Positions 1 through 9,823 are shown, numbered from the stretch's first letter. The stretch: DNA of 64,000 bases from Cupriavidus basilensis (GCF_000832305.1 NZ_CP010537.1:3596001-3660000), one strand, 5' to 3'. Program-made: numbers and translations. The notes: a model not told the origin generated them from the letters alone.

Positions 1-1350
1 GAACACCAGGCAGCCGTGCGCTTCCAGCCACGCCCGCTTGTCGTCATCGACCACGCCGGAAAGCAGCAGCGGCGCGGCGCGCTTGTCCTCATGCAGCGCG
101 CGGATGGTGCGCTGCAGTTCTTCCCACAAGCGCGGCGCGTTGGCGCCACCGGCGAGGAAGGCCACCACGCTGCCGTACTCGCCGCAGGTGGCCACGCCGG
201 CCATCGCGTCGAGCAGCACGGCGGGCTGGGCCACCACCTGCCCCGTCACATCAATCGGGTTGGCGGTGCTGGCAAAGGGGATGCTCTCACGCAGCGCCTT
301 GGCGGCTGCCGCGGGCATGGGCGGCATGGGCATGCCAAGCTCTTCGGCGCGATCGGCCATCATGATGCCGACGCCGCCGGACACGGTGACGATGGCCACC
401 GGCGCCACCGCGTCGGCCAGCAACCCGCTCGGGCTGTGCCAGCGCGCCGGCCGGCGCCCGCGTGACAGCGTGTAGCCAAGGCGGAAGAAGTCCTCGATCG
501 TATGGGCGCGATGCACGCCGTACTCATCGAACACCGCCTGATACACCGCATCTTCTCCTGCCAGGCTGGCCGTGTGCGACTGCGCCGAACGCGCGCCTGC
601 CTCGGTGGTGCCCACCTTGGTGATCACCACGGGCTTGCCGGCGGCACGCGCGGCGGCCAGCGCCTGGCGCAAGCGCGCGCCATCGCGGCAGCCTTCCATA
701 TACGCCAGGATCACGCGGGTATCTTTGTCCTGCGCCATCCACTCGATCACATCGGCCACCTGCAGGCCGGCTTCGTTGCCAGTGGTCACCCAATGGCTCA
801 GGCCCAGCCCGGCCTCGCGCGCCAGCGCAAAGGCGTAGGCGCCGAACGCGCCGCTCTGGCTGACCAGCCCCACGTCGCCCGCAGGCGGCACGCCAGTCAG
901 CGGGATCGGCGAGAACGTGGCAAACATGCGCTCGCGCAGATTCATCACGCCCAGGCAATTGGGGCCGAGCAGGACCACACCGTGGCGGCGCGCGCTCTCG
1001 GCCAGCGCCACTTGCATGGCCAGGCCCTCATCGCCCACTTCGGCAAAGCCCGAGGTGAAGAAGATCGCGGCGCGCGTGCCGTTTCGCGCCAGTTGCGCCA
1101 TCACGGATTCCGTCGCCACCGCCGGCACCGCGACGATGGCCAGGTCGACGGGCTGGCCAATGGCGGCCAGCGTCGCGTAGGCGGGCAAGCCCTGGATCTC
1201 GCTGGCGGTGGGATGCACGGGAAAAATGCGCCCGGCGTAGCCGAGCTCGCGCAGCAGGCGAATCGGCATGCCACCCACCTTCTCGGGCTGCGTGGACGCG
1301 CCGATGACCGCGACCGAACGCGGTTTCAGCAGGAAATCTAGATCGGGCAT
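1..1350 (-). CDS. NDP-forming acyl-CoA synthetase (acetate-CoA ligase family), 3' end outside window
   Basis: An open frame of 450 codons runs from ATG at 1350 to the window edge, so the C-terminus is missing. The N-terminus (MPDLDFLLKPRSVAVIGAS) is a CoA-binding Rossmann domain (about residues 1-130). A succinyl-CoA-ligase-like domain follows, with GLVSQSGAFG at 161-170. His259 in SAQSHTASLAGED matches the histidine that is phosphorylated in ADP-forming acyl-CoA synthetases. Family role: interconversion of an acid, CoA and ATP with acyl-CoA, ADP and phosphate. The substrate is unknown. Some relatives carry a C-terminal GNAT domain and act as protein acetyltransferases; that part lies outside the window. 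The divergent or upstream IclR gene (1467-2273) is on the same strand and could be co-transcribed. Confidence 0.88.
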   Translation of the reverse strand, partial: MPDLDFLLKPRSVAVIGASTQPEKVGGMPIRLLRELGYAGRIFPVHPTASEIQGLPAYATLAAIGQPVDLAIVAVPAVATESVMAQLARNGTRAAIFFTSGFAEVGDEGLAMQVALAESARRHGVVLLGPNCLGVMNLRERMFATFSPIPLTGVPPAGDVGLVSQSGAFGAYAFALAREAGLGLSHWVTTGNEAGLQVADVIEWMAQDKDTRVILAYMEGCRDGARLRQALAAARAAGKPVVITKVGTTEAGARSAQSHTASLAGEDAVYQAVFDEYGVHRAHTIEDFFRLGYTLSRGRRPARWHSPSGLLADAVAPVAIVTVSGGVGIMMADRAEELGMPMPPMPAAAAKALRESIPFASTANPIDVTGQVVAQPAVLLDAMAGVATCGEYGSVVAFLAGGANAPRLWEELQRTIRALHEDKRAAPLLLSGVVDDDKRAWLEAHGCLVF

Positions 1351-1466
1351 GGCGTTGTCTCCGGATGGCCTTGAATGGCTTGTCTTGTTTTGCGCCTGTG
1401 CCGGCGCTGTGTGTGTGGCTTCGTGCCGCTTCGTGTGGCTTCGCATGCCTTGCTCTGCCTGCCGGG

Positions 1467-2273
1467 CTATTGCCGCAGGCCCGTCATGGATTCGATGGTG
1501 CGGGTCATCTCCATCAGCAGCGGCGCGATCTTCTTCTCCAGCATGCCGCGCCGCATTTGCGAGCCGGCGATCGCGCAGTTGAACAGCAGCGGGCGGTTCA
1601 GGTAGACGATGCGCGAGTACACGCCCACGCCGTGCACGCCGCTGCCGGCGTCGCCTTCATTGATGGCAAAGCCACGCTTGGGGTAATGCGCCACGTTGTG
1701 GCAAATGGTGTCATAGCAGGCGGCGTACTCCTCGGCGCGCTCGTGGCGCGCGGCCTGCATCAGTTGCTCGAACTCGCTCTTGGAAAGCGTGCACAGGAAG
1801 GCACGGCCCATCGCCGTGCTCAGCACCGAGCGCACCGCGCCCACGCCGGGGCGCGCCGCCGTGCCCTCGTGATGCGTGCAGCTCTGCAGGTAGGTCACGT
1901 CCAGCCGATGCGCCACGCCCATCGATACGGCGCCTTCGATACGATCCGCCAGCGCCTGCATCAGCGGGCGTGCCACATGACGCACCGGCAGCCCGGCCAG
2001 GTAGGGATAACCCAGGGCCAGCACCTGGGCGCCGACGAAATACTTGTCGAGCTTGGGGTCCCAATCCAGGTAGCCCAACTCGAACAGCGTGCGGCAGATG
2101 CGCGACACCGTGGCGCGCGGCATCTGCAGGCGCTCGGCGAGCTCGCCGTTGCCAAGCGGACGGGACTCGTCGATGAAGCAGCGCAGCAAGGCAAAGCCCT
2201 TGGCCAGCAAGCCACCGAAGGACGGGTCCTCTTTCCTGCGCTCGGCTATGAATTGTTCGACCGGCGTGTTCAT
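1467..2273 (-). CDS. IclR-family transcriptional regulator
   Basis: 268 aa. An N-terminal winged helix-turn-helix (about residues 20-80, with LGNGELAERLQMPRATVSRI) is followed by an IclR effector-binding domain. Start chosen at 2273 because AAGGAGAC lies just upstream; a longer frame to 2396 has no ribosome site and runs into the divergent promoter. IclR proteins usually control aromatic or organic-acid catabolism and bind short palindromes in divergent promoters. Here the TetR gene is divergent and the acyl-CoA synthetase gene follows 116 bp downstream on the same strand, so that gene is the likeliest target. The effector is unknown. Confidence 0.9.
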   Translation of the reverse strand: MNTPVEQFIAERRKEDPSFGGLLAKGFALLRCFIDESRPLGNGELAERLQMPRATVSRICRTLFELGYLDWDPKLDKYFVGAQVLALGYPYLAGLPVRHVARPLMQALADRIEGAVSMGVAHRLDVTYLQSCTHHEGTAARPGVGAVRSVLSTAMGRAFLCTLSKSEFEQLMQAARHERAEEYAACYDTICHNVAHYPKRGFAINEGDAGSGVHGVGVYSRIVYLNRPLLFNCAIAGSQMRRGMLEKKIAPLLMEMTRTIESMTGLRQ

Positions 2274-2333
2274 CTTGTCTCCTTGCACCGCAGTGTGGGC
2301 GGCGTCATTTTCTGTGTCAAAGAACGGAATGTA

Positions 2334-2350
2334 TTTCCACATATTGGAAA
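2334..2350. promoter_or_regulatory. Inverted repeat in IclR/TetR divergent promoter (site 1)
   Basis: TTTCCA-5 bp-TGGAAA, a perfect dyad with 6-bp arms, lies about 60 bp upstream of the IclR start. The symmetry and position suit an IclR-type operator for autoregulation. Which protein binds is inferred only. Confidence 0.5.
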
Positions 2351-2357
2351 TGTAGAC

Positions 2358-2374
2358 CGTTTCTTGACGAAACG
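2358..2374. promoter_or_regulatory. Inverted repeat in IclR/TetR divergent promoter (site 2)
   Basis: CGTTTC-TTGAC-GAAACG, a 17-bp dyad with 6-bp arms, lies only 7 bp from site 1 and just upstream of the possible TetR starts (2388 or 2430). It is a reasonable TetR operator. The closeness of the two dyads suggests that the two divergent regulators may interfere with each other. Confidence 0.5.
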
Positions 2375-2429
2375 CCGTGGTAACCATATGGTTCATAAAA
2401 CCGAATCAGAATTCGCATACGGAATCAAC

Positions 2430-3122
2430 ATGCCCCTCTCGTCCTCTGCCGCGTCCCCCGCCAAGCCGTCCAAGGGGACTTCCGCATTCCCGACAGTAGC
2501 AACCCCGTCGATCCTGCAGCCACCGCGCCAGCGCCGCGCGCGCGAGACCGAGCAGGCTCTGCTGGACGCCGGCCGCGAACTGCTGGCGCAGCGGGATTTC
2601 TCCGCGGTGTCGGTTGCCCAGATCGCCTCCGCCTGCGAAGTGTCGGTCGGGGCCTTCTACGGCCGCTTCCGCGACAAGCAGGCGTTCTTCGAATCCCTGC
2701 GCGCGCTGGTGATGCAGGAAACCAGCGATTCCGTGGCGCGCTACCTGCGCGTGGAACGCTGGGAAGACGTGCCCACCGACGTGATGCTGGAAAAAATCAT
2801 GCGCTACGTGGTGCTCGGCTGCCACGCCAACCGCGGCGTGATCAAGGCATCGCTCAAGCACGCCTCCGTCCGCCCGGAAGAGTGGCTGCCGCATCGCGAA
2901 AGCGGACAAGACGTGGTGGAACGCATGGTGGCGCTGCTGGTGCCGCGCATGCCGGTGCCGCCGGAGCAGGCGCAGATGCGCGTGCGCTTTGCCATGCAAG
3001 CCGTGTTCAGCATCGTGGTCAATGCCATCCTCAACGACGCCGGTCCGCTGCCGCTCGACGACGAACGGCTGCCCGGCGAGATGACCCGGCTGGTGGCCGG
3101 CTACCTGGCGCTGCCAGCCTGA
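2430..3122 (+). CDS. TetR-family transcriptional regulator
   Basis: 230 aa from ATG 2430. An in-frame ATG at 2388 would give 244 aa, and neither has a strong ribosome site. The helix-turn-helix is about residues 30-75 (ETEQALLDAGRELL, then VSVAQIASACEVSVGAFYGRF). The C-terminal ligand domain is unassigned. It is divergent from the IclR gene, and a Bug receptor gene lies 143 bp downstream on the same strand. The first 25 residues are Ser/Pro/Ala-rich and probably disordered. The ligand cannot be predicted. Confidence 0.88.
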   Translation: MPLSSSAASPAKPSKGTSAFPTVATPSILQPPRQRRARETEQALLDAGRELLAQRDFSAVSVAQIASACEVSVGAFYGRFRDKQAFFESLRALVMQETSDSVARYLRVERWEDVPTDVMLEKIMRYVVLGCHANRGVIKASLKHASVRPEEWLPHRESGQDVVERMVALLVPRMPVPPEQAQMRVRFAMQAVFSIVVNAILNDAGPLPLDDERLPGEMTRLVAGYLALPA

Positions 3123-3265
3123 CGCCTTAACGTCACAACATCACAACGGCACAACGCGCGGTCCCGCGCGTGGTTTCCCGCCGCGATCAAGCCTGACCCG
3201 ATACCGGCGCGCGCATTCTGCCCGGAGCGCGCGCCGGATCCCATAAGAGCCCGAGGAGACAAGAC

Positions 3266-4264
3266 ATGACAATACGCAGCCCGTTCTGCGGGAAGGCGGC
3301 CGTCCTGCTGGCCTGCGCGTGCGCGGCACTGCTGCCGCTGGCAGCCCAGGCGCAAGCCAGCTATCCCGCCAAGCCCCTGCACCTGATTGTGCCCTACCCG
3401 GCCGGCGGCCTCACCGACACGCTCTCGCGCACGCTGGCCGAAGGCCTGGGCAAGCGGCTGGGACAAACCGTGGTAGTGGAGAACAAAGGCGGCGCCGGCG
3501 GCATCATCGGCACCGACTATGTGGCCAAGTCGGCGCCCGATGGCTACACGCTGCTGCTGACCATCCCCGGTCCCATCACCGCCAATCTCGCCCTCTACAA
3601 GAAGCTGCCCTACGACCCGCGCACCGACCTGCGCCAGGTGTCCGACATCGCCATGGCGCGCACGGTGCTAGCCGTCAACGGCACGCTGCCGGTGAAGACC
3701 GTGGCGGAACTGATCGCTTATGCCAGGAAGGAACCCGGCAAGCTGCGCATGGGCTCCTGGGGCCCGGGCACGCAGCCGCACACCATCCAGGCCTACCTCG
3801 ACAAAACCTACGGCGTCGATATCCTGCACGTGCCGTATCGCGGCGAAGGCCCGATGGTAAGCGACCTGCTCGCCGGCCAGGTCAACATGACGGTTGGCTC
3901 GGTGACCTCGCTCAAGCAGCACTTCGCCAGCGGCAAGCTGCGAGCGCTGGCCGTCACCGGCACCCGGCGCGCCAAAGCCTTGCCCGACGTGCCAACCTTT
4001 GCCGAAGCCGGCTATCCCGACGAGCCGTACAAGCTGACCGGCCCCATCACGCTGCTGGTCCCGGCACGCACGCCTGGCGACATCGTCGAGCGCCTGGGCC
4101 GCGAGGTGAGCGCCCTGGTGAAGACGCCGCAGATCAGCCAGCGCATCGAGGACATGGGCGCGGAGCCGATCGGCAACCTGCCGGCCGACGCAGTGGCTGC
4201 CTACAAGGCCTACCTGCCGGGCGTGCTCAAGCTGACCGCGGACACCGGGGTGACGCTGGACTAA
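3266..4264 (+). CDS. Bug/TctC-family periplasmic solute-binding receptor
   Basis: 332 aa with a Sec signal peptide (hydrophobic core VLLACACAALLPLAAQA, about residues 13-30). It carries the family marks YPAKPLHLIVPYPAGGLTDT and ENKGGAGGIIGTDYVAK. GAGGAGACAAGAC precedes the ATG. Family role: high-affinity capture of carboxylates in the periplasm for tripartite tricarboxylate transporters. No TctA or TctB membrane partner lies nearby, so it is an orphan receptor of the type common in Burkholderiales. The ligand is unknown. Confidence 0.92.
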   Translation: MTIRSPFCGKAAVLLACACAALLPLAAQAQASYPAKPLHLIVPYPAGGLTDTLSRTLAEGLGKRLGQTVVVENKGGAGGIIGTDYVAKSAPDGYTLLLTIPGPITANLALYKKLPYDPRTDLRQVSDIAMARTVLAVNGTLPVKTVAELIAYARKEPGKLRMGSWGPGTQPHTIQAYLDKTYGVDILHVPYRGEGPMVSDLLAGQVNMTVGSVTSLKQHFASGKLRALAVTGTRRAKALPDVPTFAEAGYPDEPYKLTGPITLLVPARTPGDIVERLGREVSALVKTPQISQRIEDMGAEPIGNLPADAVAAYKAYLPGVLKLTADTGVTLD

Positions 4265-4285
4265 GGCTGGACTAAGGCTGGACTA
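4255..4285 (+). repeat. 11-bp tandem repeat across the Bug stop codon
   Basis: Three successive GCTGGACTA units start at 4255, 4266 and 4277, a period of 11 bp. The first contains the Bug stop codon, and the copies repeat the stop-containing end of the gene in other frames. This looks like a slippage product with no visible function. Confidence 0.7.
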
Positions 4286-4479
4286 TGGCTTGGACTGACC
4301 CTGCCGCTGTGCAGCGGGATAATGCAGCGCGGCAATGACCGCTATGAATCCGGCGCGGCTTAGCTTGGCCGCCGCGGCCGGCACTCATACAATGGCTGCA
4401 CCCCGCGCGGCGCTCCCGCGTTCGCGTGCCGATTCCCGTTTTACCGCTTCCCGGGTGCCCACCGGCGCCGACATCACGC

Positions 4480-5166
4480 ATGGCAACGCTCTTCCTGGTA
4501 CGGCACGGTCAAGCCTCGTTCGGCGCCGCCAACTACGACTGCCTCTCCGACACCGGCCGGCAACAGGCCCGCTGGCTGGGCGAGTACTTCCGCGAGCGCG
4601 GCGTCGCGTTCAAGCGGGTGGTTGCTGGTTCGCTGGTGCGCCAGCAGGACACCGCCCTGGAGATCCTGGCCGGCATGGGGGCCGGCGATGTGCCGGTCCA
4701 GACGAACATCGAAACCCACCTCGGCCTCAACGAATACGATGGCGAAGCGCTGTACCGCAGCCATACCGGCGGGGCGGATCATCGCGCGCACCAGAACGCT
4801 GACTACAACGACTACTGGCGCACATTCCGCGCGGCGTATCAGGCCTGGACGCTGGATCAACTGGTGGGCATGCCGGAATCATGGGCGGAGTTTGGCGGGC
4901 GGATCCGCGATAGCTTGCTGCATGCCACGCAAGGGGCTTCGCGGGAGGACGCGGTGTTGGTTGTCAGTTCCGGCGGGGCGATCGGACGGGCTACCGCGGA
5001 TTTGCTGGGTGCGCCGGCGCAGACTGCGATCGAGTTGAATCTGCAGTTTCGGAATACGGCGTTTTGCGAGATTATTTCCGGGCGCGGGATGCAGCGATTG
5101 CTCAGTTTTAATAGTCTGCCGCATCTGGATCGGCTTGACCGGCGGGATGCCATTACGTTTGCTTGA
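4480..5166 (+). CDS. Histidine phosphatase (phosphoglycerate-mutase superfamily)
   Basis: 228 aa from ATG 4480 (MATLFLVRHGQASF). The RHG catalytic motif is at residues 8-10, with His9 as the phospho-acceptor. A second conserved region, VLVVSSGGAIG, is near the C-terminus where the family usually has SHG; here the histidine is replaced by Ser-Gly, as in a subset of family members. The true substrate of such proteins is rarely known. A longer frame from 4426 was not used because it lacks the family N-terminus. Neighbours give no functional hint. Confidence 0.85.
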   Translation: MATLFLVRHGQASFGAANYDCLSDTGRQQARWLGEYFRERGVAFKRVVAGSLVRQQDTALEILAGMGAGDVPVQTNIETHLGLNEYDGEALYRSHTGGADHRAHQNADYNDYWRTFRAAYQAWTLDQLVGMPESWAEFGGRIRDSLLHATQGASREDAVLVVSSGGAIGRATADLLGAPAQTAIELNLQFRNTAFCEIISGRGMQRLLSFNSLPHLDRLDRRDAITFA

Positions 5167-5251
5167 GGTCCCGGGGGGGACAGGCCTGTTGTTGCTGCTG
5201 GGGGGACCGCGAAAAGCAGCGAAGCCCCCCAGGAACCACAGCCCTACAACC

Positions 5252-6430
5252 CTACAGCCGCTCGACAATAGTCACATTCGCCATCCCCCCACCCTCGCAC
5301 ATCGTCTGCAACCCATACCGCTTCCCCTGCGCATGCAGCGCATGCACCAGCGTGGTCATCAGCTTAGCCCCCGATCCACCAAGCGGATGCCCCAGCGCAA
5401 TCGCCCCGCCATTCACATTCATGCGCGCCGGATCAGCGCCCGTGGTCTGCAACCAGGCCAGCGGCACCGGCGCAAACGCTTCATTGATCTCGAACAGGTC
5501 GATATCGCCGATCTTCATGCCGGCCTTGTCCAGCGCCCGCAGCGTGGCCGGCAACGGTGCTTCCAGCATGATCACCGGATCATGGCCCAGCACCGACATA
5601 TGGTGAATGCGTGCCAGCGGCTTGACGCCCAGCTTCTTCAGGCCGGCTTCGTTGACCACCATCAGCCCCGCCGCGCCATCGCAGATCTGGCTGGCGCTGG
5701 CGGCGGTGACGGTGCCGCCTTCCTCGATCAGCTTGACGCTGGAGATGGATTCCAGGCTGGCTTCAAAGCGGATGCCTTCGTCCACCGTATGCAGCTCGCC
5801 GTTGGCGCTGCCGTCCGCGGCGCGCACGGCCACGGGCACGATCTCGTCCTTGAAGCGGCCGGCCTGCGTGGCGGCGATGGCGCGGCGGTGGCTTTCCAGC
5901 GCGTAGCGGTCCAGGTCGTCCCGCGTGAGGCCGTACTTGCGTGACATCATCTCGGCGCCGGTGAACTGGCTGAACTTCACACCGGGATAGCGTTCCTGCA
6001 TGGCCGGACTCATCGAGCTGCCGAAGCCGTTCTTGAAGGGCAGCGTGGAGGGCAAGCCCATCGGCACGCGGGTCATGCTTTCCACGCCGGCGGCGATCAC
6101 GATGTCCATGGTGCCGGACATCACCGCCTGCGCGGCGAAGTGCAGGGCTTGTTGCGACGAGCCGCACTGGCGGTCGACCGAGGTGCCGGGCACGCTTTGC
6201 GGCAGCTTCGAGGCCAGCACGGCGTTGCGCGCCACGTTGCCGGCCTGCTCGCCGGCCTGGCCGACGCAGCCCATGATCACGTCGTCGATCAGTGCCGGAT
6301 CGGCGCCGCTGCGCGCAACCAGCGCATTCAGCACCTGCGCGGCGAGATCCGCCGGATGCCAGCCTGCCAGCTTGCCGCCCTTGCGCCCGCCCGCGGTGCG
6401 CGCGGCCGCTACGATGTATGCCTCTGCCAT
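5252..6430 (-). CDS. Acetyl-CoA C-acyltransferase (thiolase)
   Basis: 392 aa, full length for the family. It has acyl-accepting Cys89 in DRQCGSSQQAL, then NEAFAPVPLAW, GHPLGGSGAKL and the C-terminal CEGGGMAN with the second catalytic cysteine. The reaction is thiolytic cleavage of 3-ketoacyl-CoA to acetyl-CoA and a shortened acyl-CoA, or the reverse. Start set at 6430 (MAEAYIVAAARTAGG, with GGAGACGAC upstream); extension to 6499 has no homologous sequence. A copy of the TCGTCGGA-type dyad and a CAGAAT -10-like hexamer lie upstream (6520-6564), so it probably has its own promoter. Confidence 0.93.
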   Translation of the reverse strand: MAEAYIVAAARTAGGRKGGKLAGWHPADLAAQVLNALVARSGADPALIDDVIMGCVGQAGEQAGNVARNAVLASKLPQSVPGTSVDRQCGSSQQALHFAAQAVMSGTMDIVIAAGVESMTRVPMGLPSTLPFKNGFGSSMSPAMQERYPGVKFSQFTGAEMMSRKYGLTRDDLDRYALESHRRAIAATQAGRFKDEIVPVAVRAADGSANGELHTVDEGIRFEASLESISSVKLIEEGGTVTAASASQICDGAAGLMVVNEAGLKKLGVKPLARIHHMSVLGHDPVIMLEAPLPATLRALDKAGMKIGDIDLFEINEAFAPVPLAWLQTTGADPARMNVNGGAIALGHPLGGSGAKLMTTLVHALHAQGKRYGLQTMCEGGGMANVTIVERL

Positions 6431-6548
6431 GTCGTCTCCTCTTGTCGTTCCGGGGCGAACCCGCCCGTAATGGCCGTGTCCCGGGAAGGGCACGGCCAAG
6501 CCTCGTTATCCTGTTGCGGATTCTGGCGCAGCAGCGGGGCGCCCGGCG

Positions 6549-6564
6549 TCGTCGGAAGCGACGA
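6549..6564. promoter_or_regulatory. Dyad operator copy 1 (TCGTCGGAAGCGACGA)
   Basis: This 16-bp imperfect dyad lies 118 bp upstream of the thiolase start. On the minus strand a CAGAAT hexamer follows 23 bp after it. The same motif recurs at 8169, 22310, 22395 and 29693 with nearly the same promoter spacing, always next to acyl-CoA genes. The binding protein is not identified. Confidence 0.65.
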
Positions 6565-6609
6565 TTGCGCGGCGCAGCCGACGCGCCAAGCGGCGGCGGC
6601 GGCGGCGCA

Positions 6610-7074
6610 TCACGCTCGCGGCGTGAGCACCGAGAAGATGGCGGTGGCGCGCAGCAGGCAACGCTCCCCGGCCATCAGGCGGCAACCGCCGAAGCGCAGC
6701 CGGGAGCCCAGCTTGTCGAACTCGACGTGCGCCTCCACCCAGTCGCCCACCCGCGCGGCATCGAAGTAGTCCATGCTGAGGTTGACCGTCACCGCCGGCT
6801 GCTTGCGCTCAGTCTCCAGCGCCATCATCATGCCGATGGCGGTGTCGGCCAGCGTGGCCAGCATGCCGCCGTGCGGGATGCCAAGCGGGTTGAGGTGATG
6901 CGGCCCGATGCGGATGGCCACTACGCGCCGCGCCCGGTCCACGTAGATCTGTCCGAAGTTCTCGAGGAAGCCCTTGGCGCCGCGCAATGCGACAAAGCCC
7001 GGCGGCGGCGCCTCGGCCACATCGGATTGCCCCACGCCCGGGCCGGCATCGGAAAGTTGACTGGCTTGGGCCAT
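6610..7074 (-). CDS. PaaI-type hotdog-fold thioesterase
   Basis: 154 aa. The hotdog motif NPLGIPHGGMLATLADTAIG (about residues 70-90) is typical of PaaI/YbgC-like acyl-CoA thioesterases. The later segment YFDAARVGDWVEAHVEF is the conserved beta-sheet. Its role would be to hydrolyse stalled acyl-CoA and release CoA. It starts 12 bp after the stop of the nitronate-monooxygenase-like gene on the same strand, so the two are almost surely co-transcribed. The substrate is unknown. Confidence 0.87.
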   Translation of the reverse strand: MAQASQLSDAGPGVGQSDVAEAPPPGFVALRGAKGFLENFGQIYVDRARRVVAIRIGPHHLNPLGIPHGGMLATLADTAIGMMMALETERKQPAVTVNLSMDYFDAARVGDWVEAHVEFDKLGSRLRFGGCRLMAGERCLLRATAIFSVLTPRA

Positions 7075-7086
7075 GGCTGTGCCGCC

Positions 7087-8115
<1,029 letters not shown>

Positions 8116-8168
8116 TCAGGCCGCCAGGCGTCCTGGCGCCAGTCTACGGCGGCGCTGCCGTCCCTACC

Positions 8169-8184
8169 TCGTCGGATTCGACGA
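8169..8184. promoter_or_regulatory. Dyad operator copy 2 (TCGTCGGATTCGACGA)
   Basis: It lies between the divergent nitronate-monooxygenase-like and enoyl-CoA hydratase genes. It ends exactly 62 bp before the hydratase ATG, the same distance as the copy at 22395 has from the acyl-CoA dehydrogenase GTG. Confidence 0.65.
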
Positions 8185-8212
8185 TTGCAGGCGCCCGATT
8201 CTGCACTACCTT
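8185..8212 (+). promoter_or_regulatory. Putative -35/-10 for enoyl-CoA hydratase
   Basis: TTGCAG (8185-8190) and TACCTT (8207-8212) are 16 bp apart. The -35 directly abuts the dyad at 8169-8184. The -10 is weak, which would fit a need for an activator. Confidence 0.4.
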
Positions 8213-8246
8213 ACCCACACCCATTTCGAGAGAGCCAAGGCCAGCC

Positions 8247-9134
8247 ATGAGCACCCCGAACCCAGCCATCCCCCCCAGCTTCGAGACCCTGCAATACGCC
8301 GTCGACAAGGGCGTCGCCACCATCACCCTGCACCGCCCGGAAAAGCTCAACGCCTTCACCCCGCGCATGATGCAGGACCTCATCGACGCCTTTGACGCCA
8401 CCGACGCCGACGACGATGTCCGCGCGGTGATCGTCACCGGCTCCGGGCGCGCCTTCTGCGCCGGCGCCGACCTGTCCTCCGGCGGCTCCACCTTCGATTA
8501 CGAGAAGCGCTACGGCGCCAGCCAGGAAGCCGCCCACCGCGATGGCGGCGGACGCGTGGCGCTGCGCATCTTCCGCAGCCTCAAGCCGGTCATCGCGGCG
8601 GTCAACGGGCCGGCGGTGGGCATCGGCGTGACCATGCAGTTGCCGATGGACATCCGCCTGGCCTCGACCGATGCCAGGTTCGGCTTCGTGTTCGCGCGCC
8701 GCGGCATCACGCCCGAGGCGGCATCGTCGTGGTTCCTGTCGCGCGTGGTGGGCATTTCCACCGCGCTGGAATGGTGCTACACCGGCCGCGTGTTCTCGGC
8801 GCAGGAGGCGCTGGAGCGCGGGCTGGTGCGCTCGCTGCACGCCCCCGAGGACCTGTTGCCGGCCGCGCAGGCGCTGGCCCGTGAGATCGCCGACAATGCC
8901 GCGCCGGTTTCCGTCGCCATCTCGCGCCAGTTGATCTGGCGCATGGCCGGGGCCAGCCACCCGATGGAGGCGCACCGCCTGGACAGCCGCGCGATCCAGT
9001 CGCGCGGCCAGTCGGCCGACGTCAAGGAAGGCGTCAGCGCCTTCCTGGAAAAGCGCCCGGCCAGCTTCCCCGAGCGCGTGTCGCAGGACATGCCGGACTT
9101 CTTCGACTGGGGCAACGAGCCGCCCTTTATCTGA
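8247..9134 (+). CDS. Enoyl-CoA hydratase/isomerase (crotonase family)
   Basis: 295 aa from ATG 8247 (MSTPNPAIPP). Crotonase marks are GVATITLHRPEKLNAF, the first oxyanion-hole segment SGRAFCAGADLSSG, and the second NGPAVGIGVTMQLPMDIRLAS. The C-terminus PDFFDWGNEPPFI is longer than classic FadB-type hydratases and typical of a short-chain crotonase subfamily. The expected reaction is hydration of 2-enoyl-CoA; crotonases also include isomerases and hydrolases. The nitroreductase gene follows 17 bp downstream, suggesting one mRNA. Confidence 0.9.
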   Translation: MSTPNPAIPPSFETLQYAVDKGVATITLHRPEKLNAFTPRMMQDLIDAFDATDADDDVRAVIVTGSGRAFCAGADLSSGGSTFDYEKRYGASQEAAHRDGGGRVALRIFRSLKPVIAAVNGPAVGIGVTMQLPMDIRLASTDARFGFVFARRGITPEAASSWFLSRVVGISTALEWCYTGRVFSAQEALERGLVRSLHAPEDLLPAAQALAREIADNAAPVSVAISRQLIWRMAGASHPMEAHRLDSRAIQSRGQSADVKEGVSAFLEKRPASFPERVSQDMPDFFDWGNEPPFI

Positions 9135-9151
9135 TCCCCAAGGAGAACTGC

Positions 9152-9823
9152 GTGAAAGTCAGCATGGCAGTCCAGAGCCGCAAATCGGTGCGCGGCTTCC
9201 TTCCCACGCCGGTGCCGCCGGAGATCATCCGCGACGTGCTGGAGCAGGCCGCGCGCGCGCCATCGGGCGGCAACCTGCAGCCGTGGCACCTGCACGTGGT
9301 GGGCGGCGAGCCGCTGGCGCGGCTCAAGGCCACCATGCGCGAACGCGTCGCCGGCGCGCCCCGCGGCGAAGGGACCGAGTATGACGTCTACCCGCGCGAG
9401 CTGGTCTCGCCTTATCGCGAACGGCGCTTCCAGGTAGGCGAGGACCTCTATCGCTGCCTGGGCATCCCGCGCGAGAACAAGCCGGCGCGCCTTGCCCAGT
9501 TTGCCAATAACTTCACGTTCTTCGGCGCGCCGCTGGCGTTGTTCTGCACGGTGGACCGCCGCATGGGCCCGCCGCAATGGTCGGACCTGGGCATGTACCT
9601 GCAAACGGTGATGCTGCTGCTGCGCGAGCACGGGCTGGACAGCTGCGCGCAAGAATGCTGGGCGATGTATCCGGAAACCATTGCGGGCTTTCTCTCCCTG
9701 CCCGCCGAACGCATGCTGTTTACCGGCATGGCGATCGGCTACGAGGATCCGGCAGCGGCGGTCAACCAGTTGCGCGCCACGCGCGCACCGCTGGGAGAGT
9801 TCACGGAGTTCATCGGCATCTGA
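9152..9823 (+). CDS. Nitroreductase-family FMN oxidoreductase
   Basis: 223 aa from GTG 9152, with AAGGAGAA at good spacing. FMN-binding elements are SRKSVRGF (about residues 6-13) and ARAPSGGNLQPWHLHVV (about residues 34-50). FTGMAIGYEDP is close to the C-terminus. The family transfers hydride from NAD(P)H to nitro groups, quinones or flavins and also includes dehalogenases. It is co-transcribed with the enoyl-CoA hydratase and may serve as an auxiliary reductase. The substrate is unknown. Confidence 0.88.
   Translation: MKVSMAVQSRKSVRGFLPTPVPPEIIRDVLEQAARAPSGGNLQPWHLHVVGGEPLARLKATMRERVAGAPRGEGTEYDVYPRELVSPYRERRFQVGEDLYRCLGIPRENKPARLAQFANNFTFFGAPLALFCTVDRRMGPPQWSDLGMYLQTVMLLLREHGLDSCAQECWAMYPETIAGFLSLPAERMLFTGMAIGYEDPAAAVNQLRATRAPLGEFTEFIGI

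Noticed and set aside
1365..2429. N-terminal extension of the TetR frame to 585 aa
   Set aside because: The extension is antisense to the IclR gene; TetR homology starts only after 2430.
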